From the NCBI GenBank assembly GCA_002839355.1, contig PGXW01000025.1, forward strand, positions 1 to 64,000: a DNA stretch of 64,000 nt, written 5' to 3'. The stretch's first letter is position 1. Each line of letters opens with the position of its first letter. This DNA is from Spirochaetae bacterium HGW-Spirochaetae-2 (lineage in GTDB: Bacteria > Spirochaetota > Spirochaetia > Sphaerochaetales > Sphaerochaetaceae). The position numbers and the translations under genes are program-made. The notes under the pieces are model-generated. The model made no database searches. It was given only the letters and a program-made list of their open reading frames with translations, and had not been told where the DNA came from. Shown here in pieces: positions 22,155 through 33,150 of the stretch.

Positions 22155-23684
22155 ATGAATATGTTTATTCTTATCCCTCTTTGTCTTGGTTGTATCATTC
22201 TAGGTTGGCTAATTCGTTGGATTTATGCGAGGTTCAAGCTTACCTCGATCGAACAGAAAGCAGTTCGGTTGAGCCAGGAAGCGATAAAAGAGGCAGAAGC
22301 TAAGAGCAAAGAGCTTCTGATTGAGACTCGTGATCAGTTGTTGAAAGAACAACAGCAGCAGGAACGTGAGGCGAGAGAACGCAGAAGTGAACTTCTGAAG
22401 ACAGAGCAAAGACTGTTGAAGAAGGAAGAGAATTTAGAACGAAAACAAGCGGAACTAGATGTCCAAAAGAGACAACTGGTAGACAAAGAGGCAAAAATTG
22501 TCCAGCGTGAGAAATCACTCTCCGAAATGGAGCAGAACTGGATAACTGAACTTGAGCGTGTTGCTGGCATGTCTTCGGAAGAAGCCAAGCAGGCGATTAT
22601 CGAGACTTTGCAGAACGATGCGAAGCGCGATGCCCAAGTGATCATCAACAAGATTGAGCAGGACGCTCAATTGAAAGCGGACAAGCTTGCCCGCGACATT
22701 ATTGTGACCTCGATACAACGGCTCGCGACCGAAGTGAGTTCCGAAGTAACGGTTACGACCGTAAGCCTGCCGGGTGATGAGATGAAAGGTCGCATCATCG
22801 GTCGGGAAGGGCGCAATATCCGAACCCTTGAGACTCTCACCGGTGTCGACGTAATTATCGATGATACTCCGGAAGCGGTTGTGATTTCCTGTTTCGACCC
22901 AGTTCGCAAGGAAATTGCACGTGTTGCCCTTGAACGATTGGTGCAGGACGGAAGAATCCATCCAGCCCGGATCGAGGAAGTGGTAGCGAAGGTTACCAAG
23001 GAGATTACGCGTGTCATTATGGAAGAGGGGGAGAAGGTGATCTTCGACCTCGGAATCCATAACATGAGCCAGGAGATGGTCCGTGCATTGGGCAGGCTGC
23101 ACTTCCGTACCAGTTATGGACAGAATGTGCTCAACCACTCCAAGGAAGTTGCTATCCTGGCAGGAATGATTGCTGCCGAGGTTGGAGCAGACAGGGAGTT
23201 GGCCCGAAGGGGAGGTCTCCTGCACGATATCGGAAAGGGAATCGAATCCGATGGTGATGCGAACCACGCCGAGATGGGCGCCGACTTGGCGAAGCGTCTT
23301 GGTGAGGATCCTCGGGTCATCAACTCGATTCTTTCCCACCACAACGATGTCGAGCCGTCATGCATCGAATCGGTGATTGTTCAGATTGCCGACGCGATTT
23401 CGGCTGCGCGCCCAGGTGCCCGGCGGGAAACGCTGGACAACTACATCAAGCGGTTGGAGAGTCTTGAGCAGATTGCCGAGAGCTTTACTGGAGTAGACAA
23501 GGCGTATGCGATTCAGGCAGGACGTGAGCTCCGTATCTTGGTGAACAACGATAGCGTCACAGATGATGGTGCGAAAGATATCGCGAAGGGGATTGCAGGA
23601 AGGATTGAAGCCGAACTGCGGTATCCTGGTCGTATCAAGGTAACTATTATCCGTGAAATGCGTGTAGTAGAATACGCCCGCTAA
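22155..23684 (+). CDS. rny: Ribonuclease Y
   Basis: RNase Y, 509 residues, the endoribonuclease that starts mRNA decay in many bacteria lacking RNase E. It has an N-terminal membrane helix (about residues 3-22), then a long charged coiled coil (about 30-200, rich in Glu, Gln, Lys and Arg). The KH domain has GRIIGREGRN from residue 212. The HD domain has His357-Asp358 in LLHDIGKG. The protein is normally anchored at the inner membrane. ymdB follows 8 bases after the stop. RicT, a partner of RNase Y in Bacillus, is encoded later in the window. Confidence 0.97.
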   Translation: MNMFILIPLCLGCIILGWLIRWIYARFKLTSIEQKAVRLSQEAIKEAEAKSKELLIETRDQLLKEQQQQEREARERRSELLKTEQRLLKKEENLERKQAELDVQKRQLVDKEAKIVQREKSLSEMEQNWITELERVAGMSSEEAKQAIIETLQNDAKRDAQVIINKIEQDAQLKADKLARDIIVTSIQRLATEVSSEVTVTTVSLPGDEMKGRIIGREGRNIRTLETLTGVDVIIDDTPEAVVISCFDPVRKEIARVALERLVQDGRIHPARIEEVVAKVTKEITRVIMEEGEKVIFDLGIHNMSQEMVRALGRLHFRTSYGQNVLNHSKEVAILAGMIAAEVGADRELARRGGLLHDIGKGIESDGDANHAEMGADLAKRLGEDPRVINSILSHHNDVEPSCIESVIVQIADAISAARPGARRETLDNYIKRLESLEQIAESFTGVDKAYAIQAGRELRILVNNDSVTDDGAKDIAKGIAGRIEAELRYPGRIKVTIIREMRVVEYAR

Positions 23685-23692
23685 AGGATTTT

Positions 23693-24493
23693 ATGTCAAA
23701 ACAACGTACTATTACGGCTCTGTTGCTCGGGGATGTCATCGGACAACCCGGGTGCAGAGCCCTTTTCATTGGACTTCCACAACTGATCAAACGCCATAGG
23801 GCCGATATCGTAATCCTCAATGGGGAGAACGCCGCGGACGGGTTTGGATTGACCGAAGATCTTGCACGACAATTCTTTTCCCTCGGTGTCCATGTGATAA
23901 CCACAGGAAACCATATTTGGCAACGCGAGGAGATCAGACCGTTCCTCAACAAGGATTCGAGGGTGCTTCGGCCGGCCAACTATCCCTCCCCGGCACCTGG
24001 ACAGGGCTCCACGATTGTAGATATCGCAGGCAAGAAGGTTGCGGTAGTCAATCTGCAAGGAAGGCATCAGATGGTACCCATCGATTGTCCATTCCAGGTA
24101 GGATCGGCCTTGGTCGACAAATTGAAGAAACAGACCAATTTGATTTTTGTCGATTTCCATGCTGAATTGGCGCAAGAAAAGGAAGCTTTGGGACTGTTTC
24201 TCGATGGTCGGGTTTCGGTGGTGGTCGGGACCCATACCCATGTTCAGACTGCTGACGAGAAGATTTTACCGAAAGGTACCGGATATATCACGGACCTTGG
24301 TTTGAGCGGTCCCATCGAAGGAGTGATCGGTTCTGTGGCCTCGATAGCAATCGAAAGGCAGTTGACCCAAATTCCCCTACGCAACGAGATATTGGACGCG
24401 CCTTCCCATCTGCAGGGGGTCGTCTGTTCAGTCGATCCCGATACCGGCAAAACGGTTTCTATAACCCGAATTAGCGAGAATTTTGGAATTTGA
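23693..24493 (+). CDS. ymdB: YmdB-family metallophosphoesterase
   Basis: A 266-residue member of the YmdB (TIGR00282) family. It carries the two-metal site motifs GDVIGQPG near the N-terminus, NGENAADG, TTGNHIW and GTHTHVQTAD. Bacillus YmdB is a 2',3'-cyclic nucleotide phosphodiesterase and lies next to rny there too. The linkage here supports a common mRNA-turnover or signalling unit. The tlyA start lies just after the stop. Confidence 0.93.
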   Translation: MSKQRTITALLLGDVIGQPGCRALFIGLPQLIKRHRADIVILNGENAADGFGLTEDLARQFFSLGVHVITTGNHIWQREEIRPFLNKDSRVLRPANYPSPAPGQGSTIVDIAGKKVAVVNLQGRHQMVPIDCPFQVGSALVDKLKKQTNLIFVDFHAELAQEKEALGLFLDGRVSVVVGTHTHVQTADEKILPKGTGYITDLGLSGPIEGVIGSVASIAIERQLTQIPLRNEILDAPSHLQGVVCSVDPDTGKTVSITRISENFGI

Positions 24494-24503
24494 GGATATC
24501 AAG

Positions 24504-25289
24504 ATGACCCAACGTGTGCGAAAACAACCGTTGATGCACCTGCTGTCCAAGCAGTTTCCCGAATACGAGAAGGATCAGCTTCGGGCTTTCGTTGATTGTC
24601 GACAGGTCGTGGTGGACGGAGAGACGTGTACGGATGGTCGAAAACCGTATCCGACCGATAGTTCGATCGAACTTGTCATTCCCAAGTATGTCTCACGCGG
24701 TGGTTTGAAATTGGAACATGCCTTGTCCACTTTTGGCATGGACCCGACCGGTTTGGTCATGCTGGATGCCGGATCCTCCACAGGTGGTTTTACCGATTGT
24801 CTGTTACAACATGGGGCCTCGTTGGTCCATGCGGTCGATGTGGGCTACAACCAACTGGATTACAGGTTGCGAACCGATTCCCGTGTATGTGTCCACGAAC
24901 GGCAAAACATCATGCTGGTCGATGCCTTGGATCCCCAACCTGCCGCTGCGGTCGCGGACCTCTCCTTCCGATCGATCACCGGGGCGGCCAGCCACATCCT
25001 CTCCCTCACCAGCGACAAATGGATGATCTCACTGATCAAGCCACAATTCGAGTTGCCGAAAAGCCAGTCCGATTTTACTGGAGTTGTCGATGCAAAACTG
25101 CTGCACGAAGTCTTGATTGAAGTTCACCATTTGCTCTCGATCGAAGGAGTAGGCATACTCGCCATAGAGGAATCACCGATCCATGGGAGAAAAGGAAATC
25201 GGGAGTTTCTCGCGTTGCTCCGACCTGGCGAATTTCTTTCGGAACAATCCTTCGACGTTACTGTCCAGTCCCTGTTGTCGAATTCTTGA
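24504..25289 (+). CDS. tlyA: TlyA-family rRNA 2'-O-methyltransferase (S4 + FtsJ domains)
   Basis: A 261-residue protein. An S4-type RNA-binding domain covers about residues 5-65 (LLSKQFPEYEKDQLRAFV). An FtsJ-like methyltransferase with the SAM motif DAGSSTGGFTDCLL follows, then ADLSFRSI. The family methylates 16S/23S rRNA ribose and is often mislabelled hemolysin. ATG 24504 fits the SD GAGGA; a TTG further upstream overlaps ymdB. The last 32 bases overlap the convergent GerMN gene. Confidence 0.92.
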   Translation: MTQRVRKQPLMHLLSKQFPEYEKDQLRAFVDCRQVVVDGETCTDGRKPYPTDSSIELVIPKYVSRGGLKLEHALSTFGMDPTGLVMLDAGSSTGGFTDCLLQHGASLVHAVDVGYNQLDYRLRTDSRVCVHERQNIMLVDALDPQPAAAVADLSFRSITGAASHILSLTSDKWMISLIKPQFELPKSQSDFTGVVDAKLLHEVLIEVHHLLSIEGVGILAIEESPIHGRKGNREFLALLRPGEFLSEQSFDVTVQSLLSNS

Positions 25290-25842
25290 GACGTTCCAAC
25301 GGGACTCCTTCCACCAATATCACAACATCCCGGATAGACTGGTTCGCCATCAACGTCCGACGAACCTGGGCCGACCGGATATCCATATCGGGGTCTTCTT
25401 CAGTCGGTTCCAAGAACCCGTTGGAAAAATCGACGAATACAATCTGATTGGATACTGTCAGTCCTCGCAATGATGTCGCGCTGGGAATATATGTCACTGC
25501 TCCTTCGGCCAAAGCTTCCCTTGGAGGTCCTGCCAATAGTTTTTCCACTGCTTCGTGTCGTGGCAAATTACCGGCAATTTTGATTGGATACGAGACGAAG
25601 CGGTGTGAACGCCCATCGGCCCGAGGGATCGGAAATACTATCGAGGCATGGCTGGTTTCCGGTGTATCTCCACTCCGTTGCAAAACAATATGCTGTTTTA
25701 CCAGCTCTGCCATACCGGATTCCTCGAAGGCGGTTCTCATGCGGGGCAGTGTCGCGACGAGTAGAATTGCCGAAATTACGACGACGGTCAGCCATCCGTA
25801 AAGCAACCAGGGATGATTGGAATTTTTTGGCCGGTCGTTCAT
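25258..25842 (-). CDS. GerMN-domain membrane-anchored protein
   Basis: A 194-residue protein with a single N-terminal membrane segment (about residues 13-31, WLLYGWLTVVVISAILLV) and no lipobox, so probably anchored in the inner membrane with a periplasmic domain. The C-terminal half matches the GerMN fold (AVEKLLAGPP, then LRGLTVSNQIVFVDFSNGFL). GerMN is shared by spore-germination proteins and many non-sporulating bacteria, so sporulation is not implied. No good SD precedes the ATG. It is convergent with tlyA. Confidence 0.75.
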   Translation of the reverse strand: MNDRPKNSNHPWLLYGWLTVVVISAILLVATLPRMRTAFEESGMAELVKQHIVLQRSGDTPETSHASIVFPIPRADGRSHRFVSYPIKIAGNLPRHEAVEKLLAGPPREALAEGAVTYIPSATSLRGLTVSNQIVFVDFSNGFLEPTEEDPDMDIRSAQVRRTLMANQSIRDVVILVEGVPLERLKNSTTGTGQ

Positions 25843-25885
25843 GCAAACAGCATACTACAGAACCGATATCCAATGCGAGTATCTA

Positions 25886-25914
25886 TTTACATAGCGGGTA
25901 AAACCCCGTATGAT
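25886..25914 (+). promoter_or_regulatory. Promoter of ptsI that overlaps the upstream ATG
   Basis: TTTACA (25886-25891), exactly 17 bp, TATGAT (25909-25914). The transcript would start near 25921, four bases before the preferred ptsI ATG at 25925. The spacer holds an inverted repeat CGGG (25895-25898) and CCCG (25905-25908) that could be an operator. Confidence 0.6.
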
Positions 25915-25924
25915 ACAGCCATAT

Positions 25925-27661
25925 ATGAGAATTTTGAAGGGCATTGCAGCCTCCTCGGGCATTGGCATCGGTAGGGCATTTCTCTACATACATGAAAAGC
26001 TCGTGGTCCCGCATACTTCGGTACCGGGAGGAAAGACCGGATCGGAAAAGTCGCGGTTTACCGGTGCGCTCAAAGTTGTTGCTTCTGAACTTTCTGAAAT
26101 GGATAACGATTCGATTGCCGAAGACCATCGCAAGATCATCGAAACCCATATGATGATGATTGAGGATCCTGAATTCATCAGTTCAGTGAACAAGCTTATC
26201 GATACCGACCACATCTGTGCGGAATGGGCCGTTGAACAAGTCTTGGCCGGCTTTATCGAAGTTTTGGAAACCGCGGGGGATCCGGTGCTACGTGAACGAA
26301 GCGCCGACCTGTACGATATCGGGTGGCGAGTGATACGAGAGCTCATGGGGAAGCGCCGTGCCGATCTCTCCTCGATTCACGAGGAAGTGGTTCTGATTGC
26401 CGATACCCTGTTGCCCTCGGAAGCCCTCTCACTTGACCATACATGGATCAAGGCGATCGCACTCAATGGCGGCGGCCGTACGAGCCATGTGGCCATATTG
26501 GCGCGTGCACTGCAGATACCTACTGTCGTTGGACTGGGCAAGATCACGGACAAAGTGCGTGTCGGCGACGAGATCATAGTAGATGGCAACCTTGGCGAAG
26601 TGGCAGTGCGTCCCAGCAGCGCTTCAGCTATCAAGATGCGTGACCGTTACACGCGGTGGCTTGAGCATGAGAGCGAGTTGCAGGAATTGGCGGCCTTGGA
26701 GACTGTCACGAAAGACGGTCACAAGGTCTCCATCAAGGCAAATATCGAGACGGTCGATGAAGTCGAATCGGTACTGAAGCACGGGGCCAGCGGAATCGGG
26801 TTGTACAGGTCGGAATTCCTTTTCCTCAAACCTGGTGGGGCGACTGAGGACGAACAGTTCGAAGCCTACCGAAGCGTTATCGAGCGGTTGAAGGATACCG
26901 GTGCGGTCACCATCAGGACAATCGACGTCGGTGGGGACAAGGTTATCCCAGGCATGGAGGGACTCGGAGAAGAGAATCCTATCCTGGGGTGGCGTGCAGT
27001 CCGCTTCTGTTTGTCACGGAAAGATATCTTTCGGATCCAACTGCGGGCCCTCTTGCGGGCCTCCGCCTATGGAAAGCTAAAAATCATGTTCCCCATGATC
27101 AGCGGACCGGAAGAATTGGATAATGTCATGTTGGTCTTGGAGCAAGTGAAGGACGAGTGCCGTAGGGCTGAAATTCCATTCGACGAGGATATCGAAGTCG
27201 GAATAATGATTGAAGTCCCCTCGGCGGCCCTCTGTGCCGATCTGCTAGCTCCCAAGACAGACTTTTTCTCAATTGGAACCAACGATTTGATTCAATACAC
27301 CATTGCGGTCGATCGGGGAAATGAGAAAATCGCCTACTTGTACCAGCCCTTCCACCCTGGAGTCTTGCGACTTATCCAGATGATTGTGGACAAAGGGCAC
27401 CAGTCCGGTATTCCCGTTGCTATGTGCGGTGAAATGGCCGGAGATCCCCTCTCCACGGTTTTGTTGCTGGGAATGGGGATTGACGAGTTCAGTATGAGTC
27501 CCCAGAGTTTGCTGGAGATAAAGAACATCATCCGTTCGATTACGCTTGTCGAAGCCAAGGAATTGGTCACGAAAGTGATGGGAATGAACTCGTATATCAA
27601 TATAAATACATATGTAAGGGAATGGATGCATGTTAGATTCGGAGACTTTGTCACTGCGTGA
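25925..27661 (+). CDS. ptsI: Phosphoenolpyruvate-protein phosphotransferase (PTS enzyme I)
   Basis: Enzyme I, 578 residues, transfers phosphate from PEP to HPr at the start of the sugar phosphotransferase system. The phospho-accepting His188 lies in GGGRTSHVAI. The PEP-binding C-terminal barrel includes GLYRSEFLF and Cys501 in MCGEMAGDP. The spacing agrees with E. coli His189/Cys502. ATG 25910 overlaps the promoter -10, so ATG 25925 (MRILKGIAASSG) is chosen. There is no SD, and the mRNA may be almost leaderless. The 3' end overlaps der by 32 bases. No HPr gene is in the window. Confidence 0.93.
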   Translation: MRILKGIAASSGIGIGRAFLYIHEKLVVPHTSVPGGKTGSEKSRFTGALKVVASELSEMDNDSIAEDHRKIIETHMMMIEDPEFISSVNKLIDTDHICAEWAVEQVLAGFIEVLETAGDPVLRERSADLYDIGWRVIRELMGKRRADLSSIHEEVVLIADTLLPSEALSLDHTWIKAIALNGGGRTSHVAILARALQIPTVVGLGKITDKVRVGDEIIVDGNLGEVAVRPSSASAIKMRDRYTRWLEHESELQELAALETVTKDGHKVSIKANIETVDEVESVLKHGASGIGLYRSEFLFLKPGGATEDEQFEAYRSVIERLKDTGAVTIRTIDVGGDKVIPGMEGLGEENPILGWRAVRFCLSRKDIFRIQLRALLRASAYGKLKIMFPMISGPEELDNVMLVLEQVKDECRRAEIPFDEDIEVGIMIEVPSAALCADLLAPKTDFFSIGTNDLIQYTIAVDRGNEKIAYLYQPFHPGVLRLIQMIVDKGHQSGIPVAMCGEMAGDPLSTVLLLGMGIDEFSMSPQSLLEIKNIIRSITLVEAKELVTKVMGMNSYININTYVREWMHVRFGDFVTA

Positions 27662-29000
27662 CCAGGGACTGCCAATAATTGCGATCATAGGCCGACCGAA
27701 TGTCGGCAAATCGACTTTATTCAACCGTCTGATACGAAAACGACGGGCGATCACCGATGCGATGCCAGGAGTGACACGGGACCCTATTCCCGAGAAATGG
27801 CTTCTCGGGAACCATCCTGTGCTTCTGGTTGATAGCGGGGGAGTGAAACTCGATCAGGAAGGTCTCGATTTCCTCGTCACCAAGAAGAGCTTGGGACTGC
27901 TTCAGATTGCGGACGCCATTGTGATGCTCATGGACTGTACCGAGATCACGGCCGAGGATGAGATGTTGATCAAGACTCTCAGACCCTATACGGACAAGAC
28001 GATCATCGCCGTCAACAAGGTCGACGATCCTGTCCGGGACGATTTGGTGTGGGATTACCATAAGTTCGGCTACCCTCGGGTGGTCGGTATTTCCTCCGCA
28101 CACGGATTGGGAATCGACGTCTTGGAGGAAAATCTCCTGGAAATGCTCGATATGGTTGAAATGGAAGAGGCCCCGGAAGAGGTGCATCGGGTGAATATCG
28201 CTGTACTCGGAAAACCGAACACAGGGAAGTCCACCTTGACCAATCTGCTGACTGGCCAGGAAACCTCCATAGTCAGCGAAATTCCCGGAACCACACGCGA
28301 TGTCATTATGGGTGAGTTCTCCTACAAGGGGACTCCGTATACAGTTCTGGATACTGCGGGAATCCGGCGTAAAAGCAAAGTCGACGAGGATGTCGAATAC
28401 TATTCGGTGAACCGGGCCATCAAGACGATAGACGATGCCGATGTGATCCTGTTGATGATCGATGTCACCACCGGGTTGGTGGAGCAGGACAAGAAGATTG
28501 CCCAGTTGATTGTGAGGCGTGGTAAGGGTGTTGTCTTGGTTTTCAACAAGACAGACCTCCTTTCGGGAGTCGGCAATGAACTTGAGGCTATCAAGGACCG
28601 GGCCAGATTCCTTTTTCCAATCCTCTCTTTTGCCCCGATTGTTCCGATCAGTGCCAAGGAAGGCATCGATGTCGAGAAATTGCTTGATTGTGTCTGGTCG
28701 GTCTGGCGACAACTGAACAAGCGGATCGAAACTGCGCAGCTGAACAATTACCTGAGGGAGTGGTCCGATGCCTATCAGCCGCCCCGGGGTGCGAGGGGCC
28801 ATTTCAAAGTCTACTATGGTACACAGGTCAGTGCTCCTCCGGTGCGGTTCCTATTCTTCGTCAATCGAAAAAAGGATTTCCCACAAGGATATATCCAGTA
28901 CCTGAAGAATTGTATCCGTAGGGATCTTGGATTTACCCAGATACCTGTGGAAGTTGAACTGAAGGAGCGGAGACGAAATACTCCCGATACCCGTTTGTAA
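27630..29000 (+). CDS. der: Ribosome assembly GTPase Der (EngA)
   Basis: Der, 456 residues, two tandem GTPase domains and a C-terminal KH-like domain. P-loops are GRPNVGKST (residues 21-29) and GKPNTGKST (about 194-202), each with its own switch and NKVD/NKTD motifs. It is needed for 50S assembly. The start lies inside ptsI, and the stop TAA overlaps the next ATG, so three genes are probably coupled. Confidence 0.97.
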   Translation: MLDSETLSLRDQGLPIIAIIGRPNVGKSTLFNRLIRKRRAITDAMPGVTRDPIPEKWLLGNHPVLLVDSGGVKLDQEGLDFLVTKKSLGLLQIADAIVMLMDCTEITAEDEMLIKTLRPYTDKTIIAVNKVDDPVRDDLVWDYHKFGYPRVVGISSAHGLGIDVLEENLLEMLDMVEMEEAPEEVHRVNIAVLGKPNTGKSTLTNLLTGQETSIVSEIPGTTRDVIMGEFSYKGTPYTVLDTAGIRRKSKVDEDVEYYSVNRAIKTIDDADVILLMIDVTTGLVEQDKKIAQLIVRRGKGVVLVFNKTDLLSGVGNELEAIKDRARFLFPILSFAPIVPISAKEGIDVEKLLDCVWSVWRQLNKRIETAQLNNYLREWSDAYQPPRGARGHFKVYYGTQVSAPPVRFLFFVNRKKDFPQGYIQYLKNCIRRDLGFTQIPVEVELKERRRNTPDTRL

Positions 29001-29725
29001 TGAAAATCGAAGTTGTTTGTTTTGACATTGATGGGACGTTGTATCCGAAGTGGGTCACCGACCTGAAATTGGTGGGTTCCTTCTTCCCATCGCCATTATT
29101 GGCCCTGCGATACCAAGAATTCCGAGAGGAGATCCGCAGGGAGGGTGGGGAGAATACAGAACCGGAAAACGAACAAGGATTCCGATTGCGTCAGGCATCA
29201 TGGTTAAGCGCGAGATACAATTGGGGAAGGGGTGTTGAGCCTATTGACCGGATGTATGATCGTATAGAACGACAATTCTACTCCTCATGGCGTCGGGCTT
29301 TTGCCAAGCTGACGCCGTTTCCCCATGTCCGCACAACAATGGAACTGTTGAAAGCCCGCGGAATCAAACTTGCCGCCCTGTCGGACTTTCCGATTGAACA
29401 GAAGCTGCAAGCCCTTGGTGTCGCCGATTTGATGGACTACTCGGCATGTGCTGAGCAGGCGGGATATTTGAAGCCACACCCGGCACCGTTTCTGCATATC
29501 TGCAGGAAGATGGGTGTCGAACCGCAGAACGTGCTGTATGTCGGGGACAGTTGCAGGAAGGATATGGTGGGGGCTTCCCGGGTGGGAATGTCGACTTGCC
29601 TGATTGCTCCTGCTGCGAAGAATACGGCGAAAAGATCCCATCTGCGGGCATCTTGTCCTGAAGCCGATATGATTTGTTCCGATTATCTGGATTTCCAGAA
29701 GCACCTGGAACCATTGCTCGAATAG
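29000..29725 (+). CDS. HAD-superfamily hydrolase
   Basis: A 241-residue haloacid-dehalogenase-type phosphatase. Motif I is CFDIDGTLYP (nucleophile Asp9 and Asp11), motif II is ALSDFP, motif III Lys is in GYLKPHP, and motif IV is YVGDSCRKDM. An alpha-helical cap lies between motifs I and II. The substrate cannot be inferred. Its ATG overlaps the der stop, and the coiled-coil gene follows 9 bases later. Confidence 0.85.
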   Translation: MKIEVVCFDIDGTLYPKWVTDLKLVGSFFPSPLLALRYQEFREEIRREGGENTEPENEQGFRLRQASWLSARYNWGRGVEPIDRMYDRIERQFYSSWRRAFAKLTPFPHVRTTMELLKARGIKLAALSDFPIEQKLQALGVADLMDYSACAEQAGYLKPHPAPFLHICRKMGVEPQNVLYVGDSCRKDMVGASRVGMSTCLIAPAAKNTAKRSHLRASCPEADMICSDYLDFQKHLEPLLE

Positions 29726-29734
29726 GGGGTTGTG

Positions 29735-31000
29735 ATGTGGGAAATACTGCCGATTTTGCTTTCGATAGGTCTGTTCTTCATCACTCTGATTGTAATCTTC
29801 ACATTGCGGACTGCCGACAGACGTGATCGTCGACTCGATATCATGCGTCGTTACGTGTCGCAATACATGGCGGAAATCAAGCGTTCCGAAGACCACATGA
29901 AGGAGACAGTCGCTGAAGTTGACAATCGCATGGCCAGGAACCAACAGGAACTTGAACAACTTGTCGACCGAATATCCCTGCAGCGGGAAGGCCTGTTTAC
30001 CCATTCCGAGGATCTCGAGGAATTGCAGAAGACCTTGACCTATTATCATGAAGTGCTCGGCCAACTTGGTGCAATGACCGAAAAGGCGGAACTCCGGACC
30101 CGTCAGGTGAAGGAAGAGGTCACCAAGGTGGAGTCGGTCCGGCAGACGATCGAAGAGTTCCTGACAAGGATCATCGAATCGGAAGAACATATGCAACGAC
30201 TGTCCGAACAATTGGACCATACCATATCACAGCATGCAGGCCGGATTGGACAACAGATGGAGGAATCCATCGCCGAAGCCAAATTGAAGGTCGATTCCCT
30301 TTTGGACGATTCGTTGAACCACACCGATGCGACTTTCCAGACCATGATCACTACCGTCCAGGCATTTCTCAGGGAATTGAACAATCGTACCGAAATATTG
30401 GAAGGCGTGGTGAAACGCCTGACGGAAACTTCGGTCGCGACACTTGCCGAGCTTGGGACCGCCATCGAAGAGACCAAGAGCCAACTTGGTGACCACGACA
30501 CTACCTTGGAATCGATTGCTGCACAGCGTGCCGATTTGGAACGGGTTATTGTCGACCTCACCGAACGGAAGCAGGATTTGGAACAATCGGTGGCGCATGC
30601 CACAGTCATGAGGGATGAATTGGATGCTGCTCTCGCTGAACGGCAACGGCTGTTGGAAGAAGAAGAACAGCGGGAGTTGGAACTTCGTGCCCGTCTCGAT
30701 GATCCGGATGTCTATGCTGCGGAAATCGATGCAGATGACATCGTTCCCTTGTTTGTGGCCCATGGATCCGAACCTGAACTGGACGAGGAACCTGAACTGG
30801 ACGAGGAACCCGAACTGGACGAGGAACCCGAACTGGACGAGGAACCCGAACTGGACGAGGAACCCGAACTGGACGAGGAACCCGAACTGGACGAGGAACC
30901 CGAGCACCAATCGAGGAAGAGACGGATAGAAACCGCACATTACGAACCTGAAGAAGATGAGGAAGAGATCATACTCGACGATGAATTGATCGAATCCTGA
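29735..31000 (+). CDS. Membrane-anchored coiled-coil protein with EPELDE repeats
   Basis: About 421 residues. An N-terminal membrane helix (about residues 4-24, LPILLSIGLFFITLIVIF) is followed by about 300 residues of heptad-rich coiled coil, then an acidic tail with seven perfect EPELDE hexapeptides and a DEEEIILDDELIES end. It resembles the spirochaete coiled-coil family named SpiroCoCo (family assignment from memory). A cytoskeletal or envelope-spacing role is only inference. ATG 29735 fits the SD AGGGGG better than the adjacent GTG. Confidence 0.8.
   Translation: MWEILPILLSIGLFFITLIVIFTLRTADRRDRRLDIMRRYVSQYMAEIKRSEDHMKETVAEVDNRMARNQQELEQLVDRISLQREGLFTHSEDLEELQKTLTYYHEVLGQLGAMTEKAELRTRQVKEEVTKVESVRQTIEEFLTRIIESEEHMQRLSEQLDHTISQHAGRIGQQMEESIAEAKLKVDSLLDDSLNHTDATFQTMITTVQAFLRELNNRTEILEGVVKRLTETSVATLAELGTAIEETKSQLGDHDTTLESIAAQRADLERVIVDLTERKQDLEQSVAHATVMRDELDAALAERQRLLEEEEQRELELRARLDDPDVYAAEIDADDIVPLFVAHGSEPELDEEPELDEEPELDEEPELDEEPELDEEPELDEEPELDEEPEHQSRKRRIETAHYEPEEDEEEIILDDELIES
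30770..30895 (+). repeat. Seven tandem 18-bp units encoding EPELDE
   Basis: Units of GAACCCGAACTGGACGAG run head to tail from 30770 to 30895. Units 1-2 carry CCT for Pro and units 3-7 are identical with CCC. A partial eighth unit begins at 30896. The unit length is a multiple of three, so copy-number changes keep the frame. Near-identity suggests recent slippage expansion. Confidence 0.95.
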
Positions 31001-31032
31001 TATAAAAATTCCGATACCGAATACCTAGGGTA

Positions 31033-32823
<1,791 letters not shown>

Positions 32824-32839
32824 ATGGTATCTCCCCCTA

Positions 32840-32901
32840 CGTTCCCTGCACTCACTCGGTAATGCAAGCAAGCTTTCGTTTCCTGCACTCGTTCGGTAGT
32901 G
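32840..32901 (+). repeat. Imperfect direct repeats in the pyrG-grpE gap
   Basis: The 32824-33150 gap holds no plausible gene. A 25-base unit at 32840-32864 recurs at 32877-32901 with 21 of 25 bases matching. Each contains CCTGCACTC and TCGGTA. Weaker CTTCGTGG/CTTCGTTTG-like copies follow to about 32990, including a small CCAC-TTC-GTGG hairpin. The remainder of the gap contains the candidate grpE promoter. The function of the repeats is unknown. Confidence 0.6.
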
Positions 32902-33021
32902 GATCCACTTCGTGGCTCCGTTACCTCACTTCGTTTGAAAATGGACCAATAGTAATTGTTCCGCTACCCTCGTTTCGTTGGGGAATGAAATGATTAACAA
33001 CAAGGGATTCGCCCGAAACAC

Positions 33022-33051
33022 TTGACGGTTCCTTTTCCCTTTGAGTATGTT
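33022..33051 (+). promoter_or_regulatory. Candidate promoter for grpE-dnaK-dnaJ
   Basis: TTGACG (33022-33027), an 18-bp spacer and TATGTT (33046-33051), giving a leader of about 90 bases. No CIRCE inverted repeat (TTAGCACTC-N9-GAGTGCTAA) was found between pyrG and dnaK, so HrcA control at this site is not supported. Confidence 0.5.
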
Positions 33052-33150
33052 TGATGGGACTGCCAGGGGTGGAAGACGTGGCGGATCATTAATAGATACG
33101 AATGTCCTCACGACTTGGTAGCATTTGAAATACGTACGCACAGGTAATTT

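Noticed and set aside
30770-30895. CRISPR-like repeat array.
   Set aside because: Units are 18 bp with no spacers and encode a regular hexapeptide in frame.
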